Assembly: GCA_038093975.1 (NCBI GenBank)
Contig: JBBPTG010000082.1
Span: 53,251-117,250, forward strand
DNA length: 64,000 nt
Reading direction: 5' to 3'
DNA from: Chalciporus piperatus
Taxonomy: Eukaryota; Basidiomycota; Agaricomycetes; Boletales; Boletaceae
The first letter of the stretch is position 1. Every line of letters begins with the position of its first letter. Shown here one piece after another: positions 1 through 12,160 of the stretch. The notes below the pieces were generated by a model. That model did not search any database and was not told the DNA's origin. It was given only the letters and a program-made list of their open reading frames with translations. Both the position numbers and the translations under genes were made by a program.

Positions 1-3000
1 TACTGCCAATACAAGAGACCAGCATCCAAATGGTTTCCGTGCAGAACCAGATCTAACAAGGCCAACCGTATCTACGACGAGAATCTCCCCTCCTCGCCCT
101 CCACGTACGTACAACCGATTTCCATCTGTTTCTGCGCAGCCCACCAACCTCCCTCAACAGCACCACCCGGCCACGAGAGCCGCCCCAGTATGGACGCTGC
201 TCTTTCTCCAACATCCCAGAGAAGACTTAGGCCATTGCCTCTCCCTCCTGGCGCAGTCGTTTCACCTGCGCTAGGCCCCGCGGACCCTCATGCTCCAGAA
301 ACACCACAAAGCGCGCTCAGCCCCTCACGTCCTGGAACCGCAAATGCCGATAGGTATGCTTAATGTGCATTGCTCTTCTGTATTCCTTACCCTCCCATCC
401 TTAGTCGTCGACACCTACCACAAGCACCACATTCCGCGGGTTACCCAGGTCGGCCATCCTTTGGATCTGCAACTTCGCCTACTTCGCCCGGAAGACCGAT
501 GGGGAGTCCACAATCAGACCTCTCCCCTAACATCTACAAGCCAGTTCCGGCGGTTCCGACTCACACCAATGGCAACAGTTCGAGCATGAGTAGCTACGAC
601 ATCCGGGATCATTTGTCGCGCAAAACCTCCGTGCGACCTCCTGGCGCTCTGGCACCGACGATTCCAGGCTATAGTCGCCTTTATGACGAGAATTCACTCC
701 TGGATATGTACGCTACCGAAGACCCCCGTCCAACCCATCGTCCTCAACTATCTGGTCAATCAAGACAATCGGATGCGTATTCACTGCCCCAGTCCCTTCT
801 TCGCCCAGAAGACAACACAAACGGACCTTCGTTTTCACGTGCAAATGACATCCAACATCAACATTCTTCATCGGCCGACTTCGATCGTATGTGTTTGGCC
901 ACCATTGCCCTAGTAAGTGATGCTGACGCAACCTCACTCCCAAGAATCGGAGGTCGTCCTGGGACGCGCCACTTCTACAGGATCGACGATTTCATCAGCT
1001 CAGACAGATCTGTTTGGACGGATCCCATCTGCTACTACTGCGGCTACAACGCATAGCGATCGTGATGCGCCCACGAAAGCTGGTTCCTCGACGCTCGCAA
1101 GGGATAATTCGGTCGGTTCCTACGGTTTCTCATCTGCTGGACCGTCCACGGTAGGATATTCGGAGACATACAATGGTTCCGCAAATGGATACATCCCTGC
1201 CCGTGTTGCCAGTGCGGACTCCTTCGCCCGCTCCCGACCCAGTGTTTACGGTGCTGCTGGCAGCCCCGGAGGTCCACTGCCTGATCAAGAAGACGAAGAC
1301 GACGATTACTTTACAGACAGCGATGACCCAGACCCGGATCGTTTCGTCAACTTCAGTCTGCTTTCCCACCTCGCTGTTAGACTGCGCGACAAGGTTCCAA
1401 GAGGCACACACGTCAAGAGTAGCATTCCTTATCCCCGTGCATTTACTGGAAAGGACATTGTTGTAAGTGATCGTAGCCTAGATACCGTAACTGATCTCGA
1501 AGATAATGGCCCTCCCAAAGTCTACGATTCAGTCACAAATTCAACGCGAACTATTGATCAATCACGGTATGTCTACTGCAGACAGGCGTGCAGCTTTGCA
1601 AGTTGCACGCAGCCTCCAAAGCCAACTCTTCTTCTATGAAGTTGAGTGGGGCGACAAACCCCTTCAGGACGGTGTCGAGGATGTGTTTATGTTCCTCGAT
1701 GATCTGGAGGGTAACTCAGACTTGCAACCGGAGAGGGAAGAACTGCCAACTGGTGTTATCACCATGCTCACAAAGTGTTACACTTCAACGTGTAGCGAGG
1801 AGGATCCATGTTATTCATGGGTTTGTCCCCGAAGACGGGTGAGTTTCTAGATCCTGTCACCTGCGCTAACTGACGTCGTTTGGAGGGCGCATTATTCACG
1901 GACGTTACCCCGACGCCCGAACCGGAGGTTGCGCCTCATGTAAGTCGACAGGCAGCATCTGGGGACCGTTGCTAATGACATTCCAATAGACTGAAGATTG
2001 GCTGAGCACTGTAGACCCTGTTATTCTACGCAACCTCCCGGAGAGCGAGGTTCATCGCCAGACGTATGTTATCGTTGTCTATGTTCAGCGTCGATTTTCA
2101 TATCCCGCCAAGGATCATACACAAGACAATCACTCAAGAAGAGCAATACGTCCAGGATCTTCACTCTGTGGAAGCCGTTCGTCGCATTCATCTTCACAAT
2201 CGAGTCTGTACTGAGATTTCATTAGCTGTATATTCGCCCACTTCGCCGCGCAACACACATCATGCCTGCAGCTCAATTGGACGAGTTCATCGAGGAGGTG
2301 TTCGGTAATATTCTGGACCTTCGAGAATGCAACAAAAGATTGGTGGAGGCGATGTACGTCCGACAACGCGAGCAGTCTCCGGTCATCCAGAAGATTGGAG
2401 ACGTTTTTGTTGAGGCTGCAAGAAGCTTCCGATACGCATATCCTACATACGTTGCTCATCTTCCCTTCGCCGAGAAGAGATTCAAGGAAGAGATTGAGGC
2501 GAATGCCAACTTGAGGCTCTTCTTAGAGGTTCGTCCCAATCTCCAAAGCGATATGACGTGACCTGTACTCATTGTTTGGCTAGGAATGTTCGCGTCAGTC
2601 TGTAAAGCAACAAGAGTCGAGGCGTTTGGATTTGAAACACTTCTTGTCACGACCTTCCGAGCATCTCCAGAAGTATCCTCTTGCGCTGGAGGCCATCATG
2701 AAGGAGACTACGCAAGGCAATCCGGACGCATACTACCTGGCTGAGGCAATCCAGGCTATCAAGGATCTGCAAAACGTTTCCCAACTACGTACATTCCAGA
2801 CTGCCATGGGCAAAGGTCCTTCATCCAAGTGGGAATGGCATGACATCGTTCCCAACGAACTCAGACAGGGCTTGAGCAAATCAGAGGCAAAACGTCAAGC
2901 GTAAGCATCCGTTATCTCTATCGAAGGAATCGATAGGGTTGAATGGTACTTCTTAGGATCATCTTCGAGTTGATCAAAGGAGAGATGGCGTACGTGAAGG

Positions 3001-6000
3001 ATCTTGAAAATGTCGAGAGGGTACGAAGTGCTTTCTCTGTAGTGTCGGACAGACTTTCTGACTGCATGCAACTGAACAGATGTATGTTCAACCACTACGA
3101 GCGCAAGATCCACCCATCATTGCACGGGACAGGTTGGAGAACTTCATCACAGACGTGTTCCACAACTTTGCAGAGATCCACGCTCATCACCACAAGCTGC
3201 TCGACCAGCTACACGACATTCAACGTGAGGAGCATCCCCAGGTGAAGAGTATCACAGCTCCGGTGTTCGATGCTGCGTTGAGCTTCAGAGAAGCGTACAT
3301 GGAGTATATTCCCAACTATCCGATTGCTGCGTATCGGATAGACGATGAGATGGCCAACAACTTTGAGTTCAAGTCTTTCGTTGAAGTACGTGAAATTTGC
3401 CTTTTTTTTTTTTTGTCGCTCTCATGCTGAGCATACTGATCATGTCCCCAGCAATGTACCCGTCACCCCGACGCTCATCGTCTGGACATGAAAAACTTCA
3501 TTAACCGACCTATCCCCCGTCTTTTGCGATACGAACTGCTGCTCAAAGGTATCCTCGACGAGACGCCGGCAGGTCACGAGGATCGCGACGCTATTCCTCA
3601 GGTTCTGGAGATCATCAAGGCGCTTGGAAAGGACAGCGAGCCAGGTGTTGAATCTGCAAAGCAAAAAGTGCAGCTCTGGATGTACAACTCAAACATTGTA
3701 TTTAAACCAGGGGAGGCAGTGGTGAGTGCACACATCCTGACCGCGGTGGTTAAGGGGGATGTTGAACGCAAGTGGTTGCAAGGATATGGATCTTCTCAAC
3801 GAGAATCGGTCCTTGGTTCACGCTGGCAAGTTGTTGAGACAACCGGAAACGGGCTTTGAGTGGAATGGATGGACTGAACTTTTCGTTCTTCTATTCGATA
3901 ATTATCGTGAGCGGTTCTCATCGTGATCCGTGCCATTTCATTCTCGGATTGACGATGGTTACCCCAGTGGTGATGACGAAGCCAAAGGAGAAAGATGGCG
4001 TGACGAAGTATTATGTCAATCGCAGGGTTCGTCTTTCACGACTAACTGGACGATATTCGTGGCTAACAATGCGCATAGCCCATTCCCTTGGATCTTCTGA
4101 ACCTTACTAGTTTCTTGGATCCTCCGACTCAGAGGAGCACGAGCATTCTGCGTCTTGGACTTGGTAATCGGCATATCGACGGTGGTGCGCCTGCGACCCC
4201 AGGGAGCGGTGTTCCCGACAGTGCCGTGGACTCTCGTGTCGTCTATCCTTGCACTATCCATTATAGCGGAAGGTTAGGGGGTCTGTACACATTGTTCACC
4301 GAGAGTCCGCAGGCACGGGTAGAATGGAAGCAGAAGCTCGAAGAGGCGATCGGTTTGCGCAAGGTCGTTCAAGAATCGAACAAGGTATTTGAGATGGAAC
4401 CGCTCAGCACGGATACTTTCTTCGTACCTGCGATTTCCGCGAGCGCGGCTGCGCCTTCGTGGAACCATGAAAATTCGTTCACTGGGAAGGTGACGTGCTC
4501 TGTACCGTTTAGTGAGTGGCTTCGTTGTGGGTTTGTGGTGAAGGTAAGGTGCTGAGCGGATGTTTGAAAGCTACGGCTGATGGAAGGGCGCTGGTTGCGA
4601 TTGGATGTGCGGAGGGTGTGTGGATTGGGTTCAGACATGATTCTCGATGTAAGTCTTCTTGGGGTCTTTCGAGCTGGGGAGAGCTGAGCTGACTTTCGTA
4701 TCTGCATCCAGCTATGCGTCGGGTGTTGCACCTGAAGATGGTCACGCAATGTGCGATGTTGGAGGACTTTGGGATGTTCCTTGTACTGGCAGACAAGGTG
4801 AGTTCATCAGGGCTGTTGTTGTAATGTCGATGATATAAAAGGATTGCATAGGCTTTGTTCGCCTATCATATAGAAGCGCTCGTACCATCATCGCCTCAGA
4901 GTGCGCATACATCACAGACGCCTCAACGAGTCAATGGAACGCGGGACGTTCACTTCTTTAGCGTTGGTAACCAAGGCGGTCGGACACTTGTGATCTACAT
5001 GAAGAAAAAAGGGGTATGTATCTTTCAAACGTATCCTGTCGACTTGACTCGAGTTGTCGTAGCTTGATAGTGTTTTCCGTGTGCTCGAGCCCGTCGTGGA
5101 GAAGATCAACGAGCGGTCCAAGGCACCGGCTTCGTTCACGTCGAGATTTGGTATTAGACCTGCTCGATCAGAATGGTTCCGCTTGTACAGGGTGAGTGGT
5201 GCGTTTTGGGAGGTGGCGTATTTGAGGTTGACGTCTTTGTTAGGAATTCTTCTTACCTTCCGAATCGTTCGACCTCGTCTTTTTGAAAGCGAAGATCGCA
5301 ATTCTTTGTACCAAAGGTTTCGAGATCATGGATCTCACCGAGTATGTGCATTCACTGGCAAAACAGACGTGGTCTCGCTAATGTATCACTCGGTTGCTAG
5401 CTTCAAGAGTGTTACGATTCCGCTACGCGACGACGGACATGAGCGGCTGGCAAAACGTTGTGAATCGTGCAAGCCTATTGGCATGTTCCGCGTGGTGAAT
5501 GAATTCTTGTTGTGCTATGACGGTGAGATACTTGGAACTGGCGAACTCGCCATGATTACTCATGTGTTCCAGAGTTCGGCATTTATGTGAATAAGCACGG
5601 GGCGCCGAGTCGTACGACAGGCACGATCGAATGGGAGGGCACTGCGGAGCGCGTTGCGTTTCACTGGCCATACATCCTGCTGTTCGATTCGCGGTTCATT
5701 GAAGTGAGACACGTCTCGACCGGTCTCCTCGCACAAATCATTCCTGGCAACGAACTTCGATCCATCTGGGATGGTCGTGGTACGTCTAGCACGCCAGCCA
5801 TCACCGGCGCCGAAGGGTTCCATCAGCCCATGAACCTCGAGCCTCGAATACACGCTGTGATGTCCACGCCTGAACCGTTGGGTCAGCCTGGACAACCTGG
5901 ACGGCCTCGGGCGGTTGCACAGCATGTTTTCGAGCTCGTACCTACCGTTTCTCTCTACCCACCTGGCTCGTTAGCGTCTCCTTCGCAGTCTGCGTATTTC

Positions 6001-6057
6001 CAGCAATCTAACTCGCCCCCTCATTCGCCGAGTATGGTTGTTAATTCGTGGAACTGA
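1..6057 (+). CDS. ROM2: Rom2-type Rho1 GDP-GTP exchange factor, 5' partial, with two DH domains
   Basis: Activates Rho1-class GTPases at the cell cortex in the cell-wall integrity pathway (family knowledge). The frame is open from the left edge through an intron at 105-139 into a Ser/Pro-rich N-terminal region, so the true start lies outside the window. Domains in order: low-complexity region to about 1300; DEP-like domain about 1345-1715 (split by introns); first DH about 2030-2900, including EFIEEVFGNILDL and DLKHFLSRPSEHLQKYPL; second DH about 2957-3720 with NFINRPIPRLLRYELLLKG; PH about 3740-4480; CNH (citron homology) about 4500-5950; stop at 6055-6057. About a dozen short introns. Both DH modules are preceded by the same SE.KRQ/SEVHRQ lead-in followed by an EE/GE..YV.DL helix. 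The tandem DH arrangement is unusual compared with yeast Rom2, which has one. No frameshift seen. Confidence 0.88.
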
Positions 6058-8214
6058 AGGGTGGACGACTACGATGCCGATGCCTCTACCCGCGTCTTCG
6101 TCTCCATCTACATTCAATTTGCTCTTTTGTATCATACAAAATCTATTCCCGCAGGTCTCCCCCTCCTTTCCGGGTTTTTAAAGCTCGGTTTCCGCGTTCT
6201 GGTCGTGCCAGGATGTTTTTTCCCCTATATATCAGCTCCTTTCGAGTTCGAATTTATGCCCAAGAATTACAGGATTCCTCTAGTACCCATTCGTTCAGTG
6301 ATGAATTTATCGTTCTTTGCTTTGTTTTTTTTTTCCCCGATTGCATTAGACTCGGAGGAAAGCGGCCCGGCAATGTCAGCTTCAACAGGCTCTCGGTGTA
6401 GGCCCTACTAGGGTGAACAATTCTCTTCATCTAACATCCAAATTCCGTTACCTGCCCCAACTAGTCCTAGTAGCGAGCCTCTAGGAGAGCGGTTCAACTA
6501 TGCTAGCGGATGGAGTAGCACGCCTCACCGCAACTTGCACGCGACTTTCTCCATTACTTAATGCTCGCGTATTGAAACTCGACTGTACATACAGTGTACA
6601 TACAGTGTACATACATATGTACATCCGAGGACGTCAACAGACCGGGTTGCGCTTGCCAAGACTCGGAGTGTGCGCCGCTACAGTACTACAGTACACTATC
6701 TCATAGCGCATAGCGTTGGGGAGTCCACAAGCTGATGCATTATGAGAATTTATGCATTACAGTCAACTATCTCATAATGCATAAAAAAATCTCATAAGTT
6801 GAAATTTTGTGCTCGTTTGGGATCGAGATTATGGGGTCGAGCAACAAGGAGTGATGGGTACCGTCGGAGGAAGGAACGGGGCCAGTTTCTTGATGGAAAC
6901 TGGCCTGAAAGCTCCTTGGCCTGTGCTCAAAGCTTCACAGGATGCACTGGGTTCGCCGCCGCCGATGATGTCTCGCACCACTCAGCAAGGACATGCTCTT
7001 GCGCCGGTGTCAAGATCTGCTTCTTGACCTGGGCCTCAGTTCGTGACTGATGAGTCGCTAGCTTGCGGTCACTTAGAGTCGTGCGGGAAACCTAATATCA
7101 AAACTGAATAACCCATAAAAGACCAATGGATGCGGAAAATGTACATTCTGAGCTTTGGCTGCTGCAGAAACTGACTTGTAGAGACCGTTCACAAGCCCCT
7201 GTAATCCTGCCTGTATCCGTGATTCATACGTTGGATCAGTGGTCGATCGGTGCTTCCCCGTGCGACTTCCACCATTCGACCTGCGAAGGCGAAGCAGCCC
7301 CCGGCCCGTGGAGGCTACTCCGAACTCTTTGCTCGGCACACTTGCGGCACCTTGACAAAACTTTAAACTCAGCTACGGCACGGTTCGGCAAGTGACGATT
7401 CAGCGTGACTAGCAGTGTTTTAACCATCTCGCTCATTTTTGCTTCAATCAAGTTCGTTCAAACTGGCAGACAACTAGAATACATACTAGATAAAATATAG
7501 CTTTGTGGACAATCAGAGTTAGAATGCAGAATTCCGTATTCTACGAAAGTGCCGAATTGTCATGACTGCCGAAGTTGTTGTACTGCATAGTATGCATTAT
7601 CACCTTAGGGCCTGTTTGATTCCGCGAAGTTAATTTTTGCTTGCAATCGGTGAGAAGCAATCTAACTCGCACAGCCCACTCTTGCAGATCGGACACAGTG
7701 GAAGTCGATGAAGGCGAATTACTAGTGAGCTCTCGTCAACGACTTGCCCACAATTCAGACTTTTATTAGTCCTACACATACTCTAACCATCCATACAATC
7801 TAAAAGGGTTCACAGAGCTTGAACCTAAGTTTGAGCAACTTGAAGCACGAAAGGCCCTTCGGAACTCAATATCGACTTAGACCAAATGCATTTAATGCGG
7901 CAACCAGGCTCATACAGTACAACTATCTCATAATGCATAAGGGCCTGTTCGAGATGGCCAAAAGGGCTTGTTTGAGATGATGATCGGATCCAACTTTCGA
8001 TCGGTGGCTATTTTGTTTCGCTTATTGCTGCGCAGTGACACACCTTTACTGAATGTCTCACGATTGTCTAGCCCGGAAACCGATCAGCAGCAGAGATCGC
8101 GTATGGGTCAGGAGCTACCATGAGTGTAGTTTCTGGTGGTCGGCTCCGTGAAGTATTTAACAAGGACTCACCAGTGATATGCCTTGTCGACCACCGGGGA
8201 CATCTCTCTACAAA
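6058..8214. other. gene-free interval with short repeats
   Basis: No convincing coding sequence on either strand. It holds the 3' flank of the RhoGEF gene, a tandem 13-bp motif containing TGTACATACAG near 6583-6621, and three copies of a motif ending CTATCTCATAATGCAT (about 6688, 6759 and 7914), described separately. Two copies of an AGGGCCTGTT motif (7611 and 7941) resemble the ends of DNA transposons but no transposase is visible. Confidence 0.6.
6735..7938. repeat. possible non-autonomous DNA element bounded by 13-bp inverted repeats
   Basis: ATGCATTATGAGA at 6735-6747 is the exact reverse complement of TCTCATAATGCAT at 6770-6782 and again at 7926-7938. A diverged copy of the longer motif is at 6688-6711. 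The pair 6735/7926 would enclose about 1.2 kb with no open frame. No matching target-site duplication is visible at the outer edges, so this may instead be a local hairpin (6735-6782) with a dispersed third copy. Confidence 0.3.
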
Positions 8215-10768
8215 ATGGGGGTAACACCAAGCGGGTACATCTACGGGATATCCTTATTCTCACTGCTCACTGTTGGACGAGGTACGCGCTACCGGACAAT
8301 CTCCATTGGATGTCTGACGATTTTTCTTTTAGCCCAGCAGCAGTTCACTGGTTCGGGGCAACCATCCCTGACAGAATGGCAGTCGTTGAATTCATCGTTG
8401 GGCGGACGTCTTCAAACTCTTCGCCCGTGGGCCTCCGTTTGCTACTCGTCGGATCCTTCGTTCGATTCCACGAAGTGCCAGGAGGTGCTGTCAGCATATG
8501 ACAACGACACGCTCGTGAGTGAAGTCACAGTCGTTGTCGTCGATATTCACCGGTATGGTAGCGTGTGCAACAACCCGCTGCATTATTATGGCCCAACTGG
8601 GAATCCTGTGGAAACGGGAATGGATGCGGCTTGAACGTCAGCAACCCAGAGGTAGTCAGTGGCGCGACATGCGAACAGGGGACAATTTCACCATATAGCG
8701 TAGCCATCATGAGTGCCTCGGACGCAAGCACTGTAGTGAAATGGGCGGTTGCTAACGACGTGATACTCACTGTGAAGAGCACCGGTGCGTCCGTTTATCG
8801 ATCCAGCGAGTCCGGGATTATTTAACACTGCGATAGGTCACGATCTTAGTGGACGCAGCGCTGCCCCAGGGACACTGCAAGTCAACGTTGCTCAATTGCA
8901 GAGCATGCAATATGTTCCACAGTTCGTGCCAGAAGGCTCTCAAGATTCTCCAGTTTCCGCAATTACCGCTGGTGGTGGTACACATCTGATTGACAGTATG
9001 TTTAATTTTGCTTCAATTGGCTCCAAAGTTCACCCATCGTGACTGCTACCTAGTCTATGAGTTGGCAGAACGCGAGAACGTGTCCGTCGCACTCGGCAGT
9101 TGTCCCACCATTGGAGCAGGTGTGTAGATCATGTTGATTTTCGTGCTTTGATGTTTTAACACCTTAGTAGGGGGTTATTTCCAGGCAGGTGGTCATGGGA
9201 TGTATGTTCCATCCTTTCCATTACAAGGATGAATGTTCATAGTTCTTACAGCTTGGTCCCGGCATTGGGATTAGGGGTACGTATCTCAGACTTATCTTGG
9301 ACATGATCTGAGTTTTGTATAGGTTGATAATGTCTTGGAATATGAGGTTGGTTCCAATCCATCATTTGTATCTTCGCTCACATGCAGTCACTTGCTAGAT
9401 TGTCACAGCAGATGGGGAGATCAGGAAAGCGAATTCAGTCCAAAACTCAGATTTGTTCTGGGGTCTGCGTGGTGGAGGATCTGGAAGCTGGGGTATCATA
9501 AGTAAGTTCATCAGACTCGACAAGTTGGAATGTCTCCTGATGGTGGGTTGCATCAGCCTCGGTAACAATGCAAGCATATCCGGCCATGCAAGTGGCGGGT
9601 TCTCAGCTCGAAATTCAACCGAACCCCGCCCAGAACACGAGCGAGCTTGCCATTCAATTGCTCGCACTTGGAGGGAAGTACCAGAATGCGTGGATGGACG
9701 GTGGCATCTCCGTTGCTCTGATACCAAGTGACACAATCTCAGCGGTAATCCGTTCCTCGTCCGTAACGTTCTTCACTAACGGCTATGTCCTTATCAGGTT
9801 TTCCTCTGGCCTGCGAACAAGGACTCCCTCTCACTTTTGTTTCCGTTCTTTGATGAGCTTCTCTCGTTATCAGATAATTACACGGTAATATCCAACAATA
9901 CCGCCGTGCCAATGTACAGCTCCTACACCGAGGCGGAAACACAATTCGTTGCACCAATCACCGGTCCAGACACCTTCGCAGGTGGAAGTAGCCACTCGGC
10001 TTCGCGAGTCGTTCCTCGGTCCTCCTTGACATCGCCGGAATCCATACGACAGGTCGCGGAAGCTATCTGGGTCGGGCACCAAACGATGGCTGCCATCGTA
10101 GGTTCCGGAAATCCTGGCAGTCTTGGCACCGTCCCAGTACAGCTCTCAGGAAATTTGCCTGGGTCATCTCACCTTCATAGAATCAACGAAACTGGTGCCA
10201 ATCCTGCCTTGTACAATGGAGCCTGGCTTGTCACTTTCACTGGGTATGTCCACTGGCTTCGGACTCTGCGCCAACTTCACATATCATGAACCCCAGGGCT
10301 TGGAACATCGTTCCGGATGAGACATACCACGACTATGTTTCTGCCGTACTTCATTCGGTCGACCCTTTGACAGAACTGGGTATTGTGGGAAGCTACCAAG
10401 GAGAGTCAAGCGCCTACGAAGTCAACTGGCAAGAAAGTGAGATCCTCTTGGTTTTTTTTTCTTCTTTGACGGCGCCGTTGCTAATCGAGCTCAGCGTTCT
10501 TCGGCTACAAGTACTCCAACCTCACGAGCATCAAGCGCAAGTATGACCCTATGAACTGTGAGTTTTCCTGTCATCTCACTATGCTGTCGTGCTTACTCTG
10601 CACCCCAAGTCTTCAACTCCTGGATGGTAATGTTTTGAATATATGCAATTCGGTTCTCTCCACTCACGCGCTATCTCTCAGGGGGTGGATTTCGTTCAAG
10701 ACAGGCCTTCATACCGATGCTATCCGCCAAACGGCCCGACTGCTACGCAGGTGCAGACCGGACTCTGA
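8215..10768 (+). CDS. secreted FAD-linked oxidoreductase (berberine-bridge/isoamyl alcohol oxidase type)
   Basis: Flavin-dependent oxidase of the FAD_binding_4 (PCMH) plus BBE family; substrate unknown. The ATG at 8215 gives a short hydrophobic signal segment (YGISLFSLLTVG) interrupted by an intron at about 8281-8331, then the mature region WQSLNSSLGGRLQ. The PCMH-type FAD domain is seen as HDLSGRSAAPGTLQVNVAQL, GSCPTIGAG, the GGYFQAGGHG stretch, and DLFWGLRGGGSGSWGI. The C-terminal BBE part is shown by KYSNLTSIKRKYDPMN followed, after two introns, by GVDFVQDRPSYRCYPP; stop TGA at 10766-10768. Roughly ten introns, several exons only 24-60 nt. An in-frame alternative ATG at 8179 would add 12 residues ahead of the signal segment. 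No break was found, so it is probably functional. Family members act on alcohols, sugars or alkaloids; the specific reaction cannot be told from sequence. Confidence 0.82.
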
Positions 10769-11397
10769 TTTCTATTTGCGACTTCCTGTGCGTCATCCGG
10801 CTCGAATGCCAGATGTAGAATTCGGAATTTTGGATATGTTGTTCTATCATCTTCATAGATTTGTAGTTCGTCTTATGTATTGGAGTTGTCAAGTAAACCT
10901 CAGGGATTTCTTACTCAACCTCGGTCACTGATTTACAACCTGGTAAATTTGAACGTTGAACAGATTCGCGACGACGTCCCGCCGAGGTTCCATGGTATTT
11001 ATGTCCTCAAGGAAATATCTCCACTAGACACTTCGCAGTTGTGTCGTGCGATGGAGGAATTTTGCCTCCTAGGCACTTGCAGTGAGGTCCTCGAGGTTCA
11101 AACATGCGAAGAGGTACAGAATCATTGTTTCTTGCCGCAATACCTCACCATTGCAGCCAAAGCGCGTGACTAGAGCAGCATCGACTCTCGCTTTTGTTCG
11201 ACCAGTTGATGCAACCTCGTCTCTGAAATGCGACCCCAGAACCAGTTTTTCAACATCAGACTGGAAATGGTATATAGCCGATCATGCTCAAAATCAACCA
11301 GCTCAACCCGTATGCAGTTCAAAAATAAAACAAGTTAATTCGACCGATCTTTCCGAATGTACTACATCCTAGTGACAATTTTCATTGCCTAGTATGT
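10769..11397. other. intergenic, no gene seen
   Basis: Space between the FAD oxidase stop and the end of a minus-strand gene. Convergent arrangement. Short open frames here show no recognisable family or consistent codon use. Confidence 0.5.
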
Positions 11398-12160
11398 TCA
11401 AGCGGTGGTGCCATTTGTCGTGGTATTGTAGAGGTACGGCACACAGACGTTGGGGTCGTTATAATCGGCAGGGTTCTTGGTGAAGAAACCTAATTTGACG
11501 TCCTCGAGGTAGGACCTATTGGAGGAGGTTAGGCCTTGTACAACCAGGCAGTGCGTATTAAACAAGCACGCACCATTGCCGCGCCAGTGCATTTTCGTTG
11601 GTCAATGTCAATATTTCGGTCTGGAAGTTCCAGAACTAGCCGCGAGGCAGTGGGCCTGAGTAAAACTCCCCTAGACTCCATGACGAGACAGGTCTAGGAG
11701 ATAAGTTGTGTGAAGATATGCACCTCAAGGACGCCTCGGAGAATCTTACTGCACACGCTGGTCAAATAGGCAGTCGGGTTAGCATCCTGAGCAACTCCCT
11801 GTGTGAGTGTGGATTAATACCAAACCTAGTGCATGCGTGAGCGAGCATGCTCATGAAGAAAGGCAAGACACTTGAATAGTACAGGTGGTTGTCGTATCCC
11901 TGAGGTCCGATTGCAGCAGCTGCGGGGTTAGGCTGTTGTATTGCCAGTTGATATCCATGAAGGAAGCTGCACGTGCCGTAAGAGAAACAATGTATGGAAA
12001 CACAATGAACAGAACTGGCGGAATTGGGTTGCGAGCAGAGCGAGCCTCCCAATTCTTAGTCAGTGTAGTACGAGAGAGAGCACCGAGGGATGTCGATCCT
12101 GTCTGCAACGTCCGTCGGACGCCCATCTCCGAAGATTTGGGCCTCGCGATAGGACTCAGC
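11398..12160 (-). CDS. unrecognised secreted or membrane protein, gene model incomplete
   Basis: I do not recognise the family. Reading the minus strand, three blocks can be joined in frame by plausible GT-AG introns: a block with QQPNPAAAAIGPQGYDNHLY; after an intron, GVAQDANPTAYLTSVC; then a block with NENALARQWSYLEDVKLGFF, KNPADYNDPNVCVPYLYN and a stop at 11398-11400. The intron between ARQ and WSYLED (about 11515-11573) restores a single frame, which argues for real coding. Further 5' a hydrophobic stretch (PVLFIVFPYIVSLTARA, near 12010-11960) could be a signal or membrane helix, but it is in a different frame and its junction was not resolved. Asn/Thr-rich C-terminus. The start codon is unknown; it could extend upstream to about 12280. 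Confidence 0.4.

Noticed and set aside
11082..11372. Plus-strand frame after the FAD oxidase
   Set aside because: The oxidase ends at 10768 with its family C-terminus; the later frame has no domain and no splice link.
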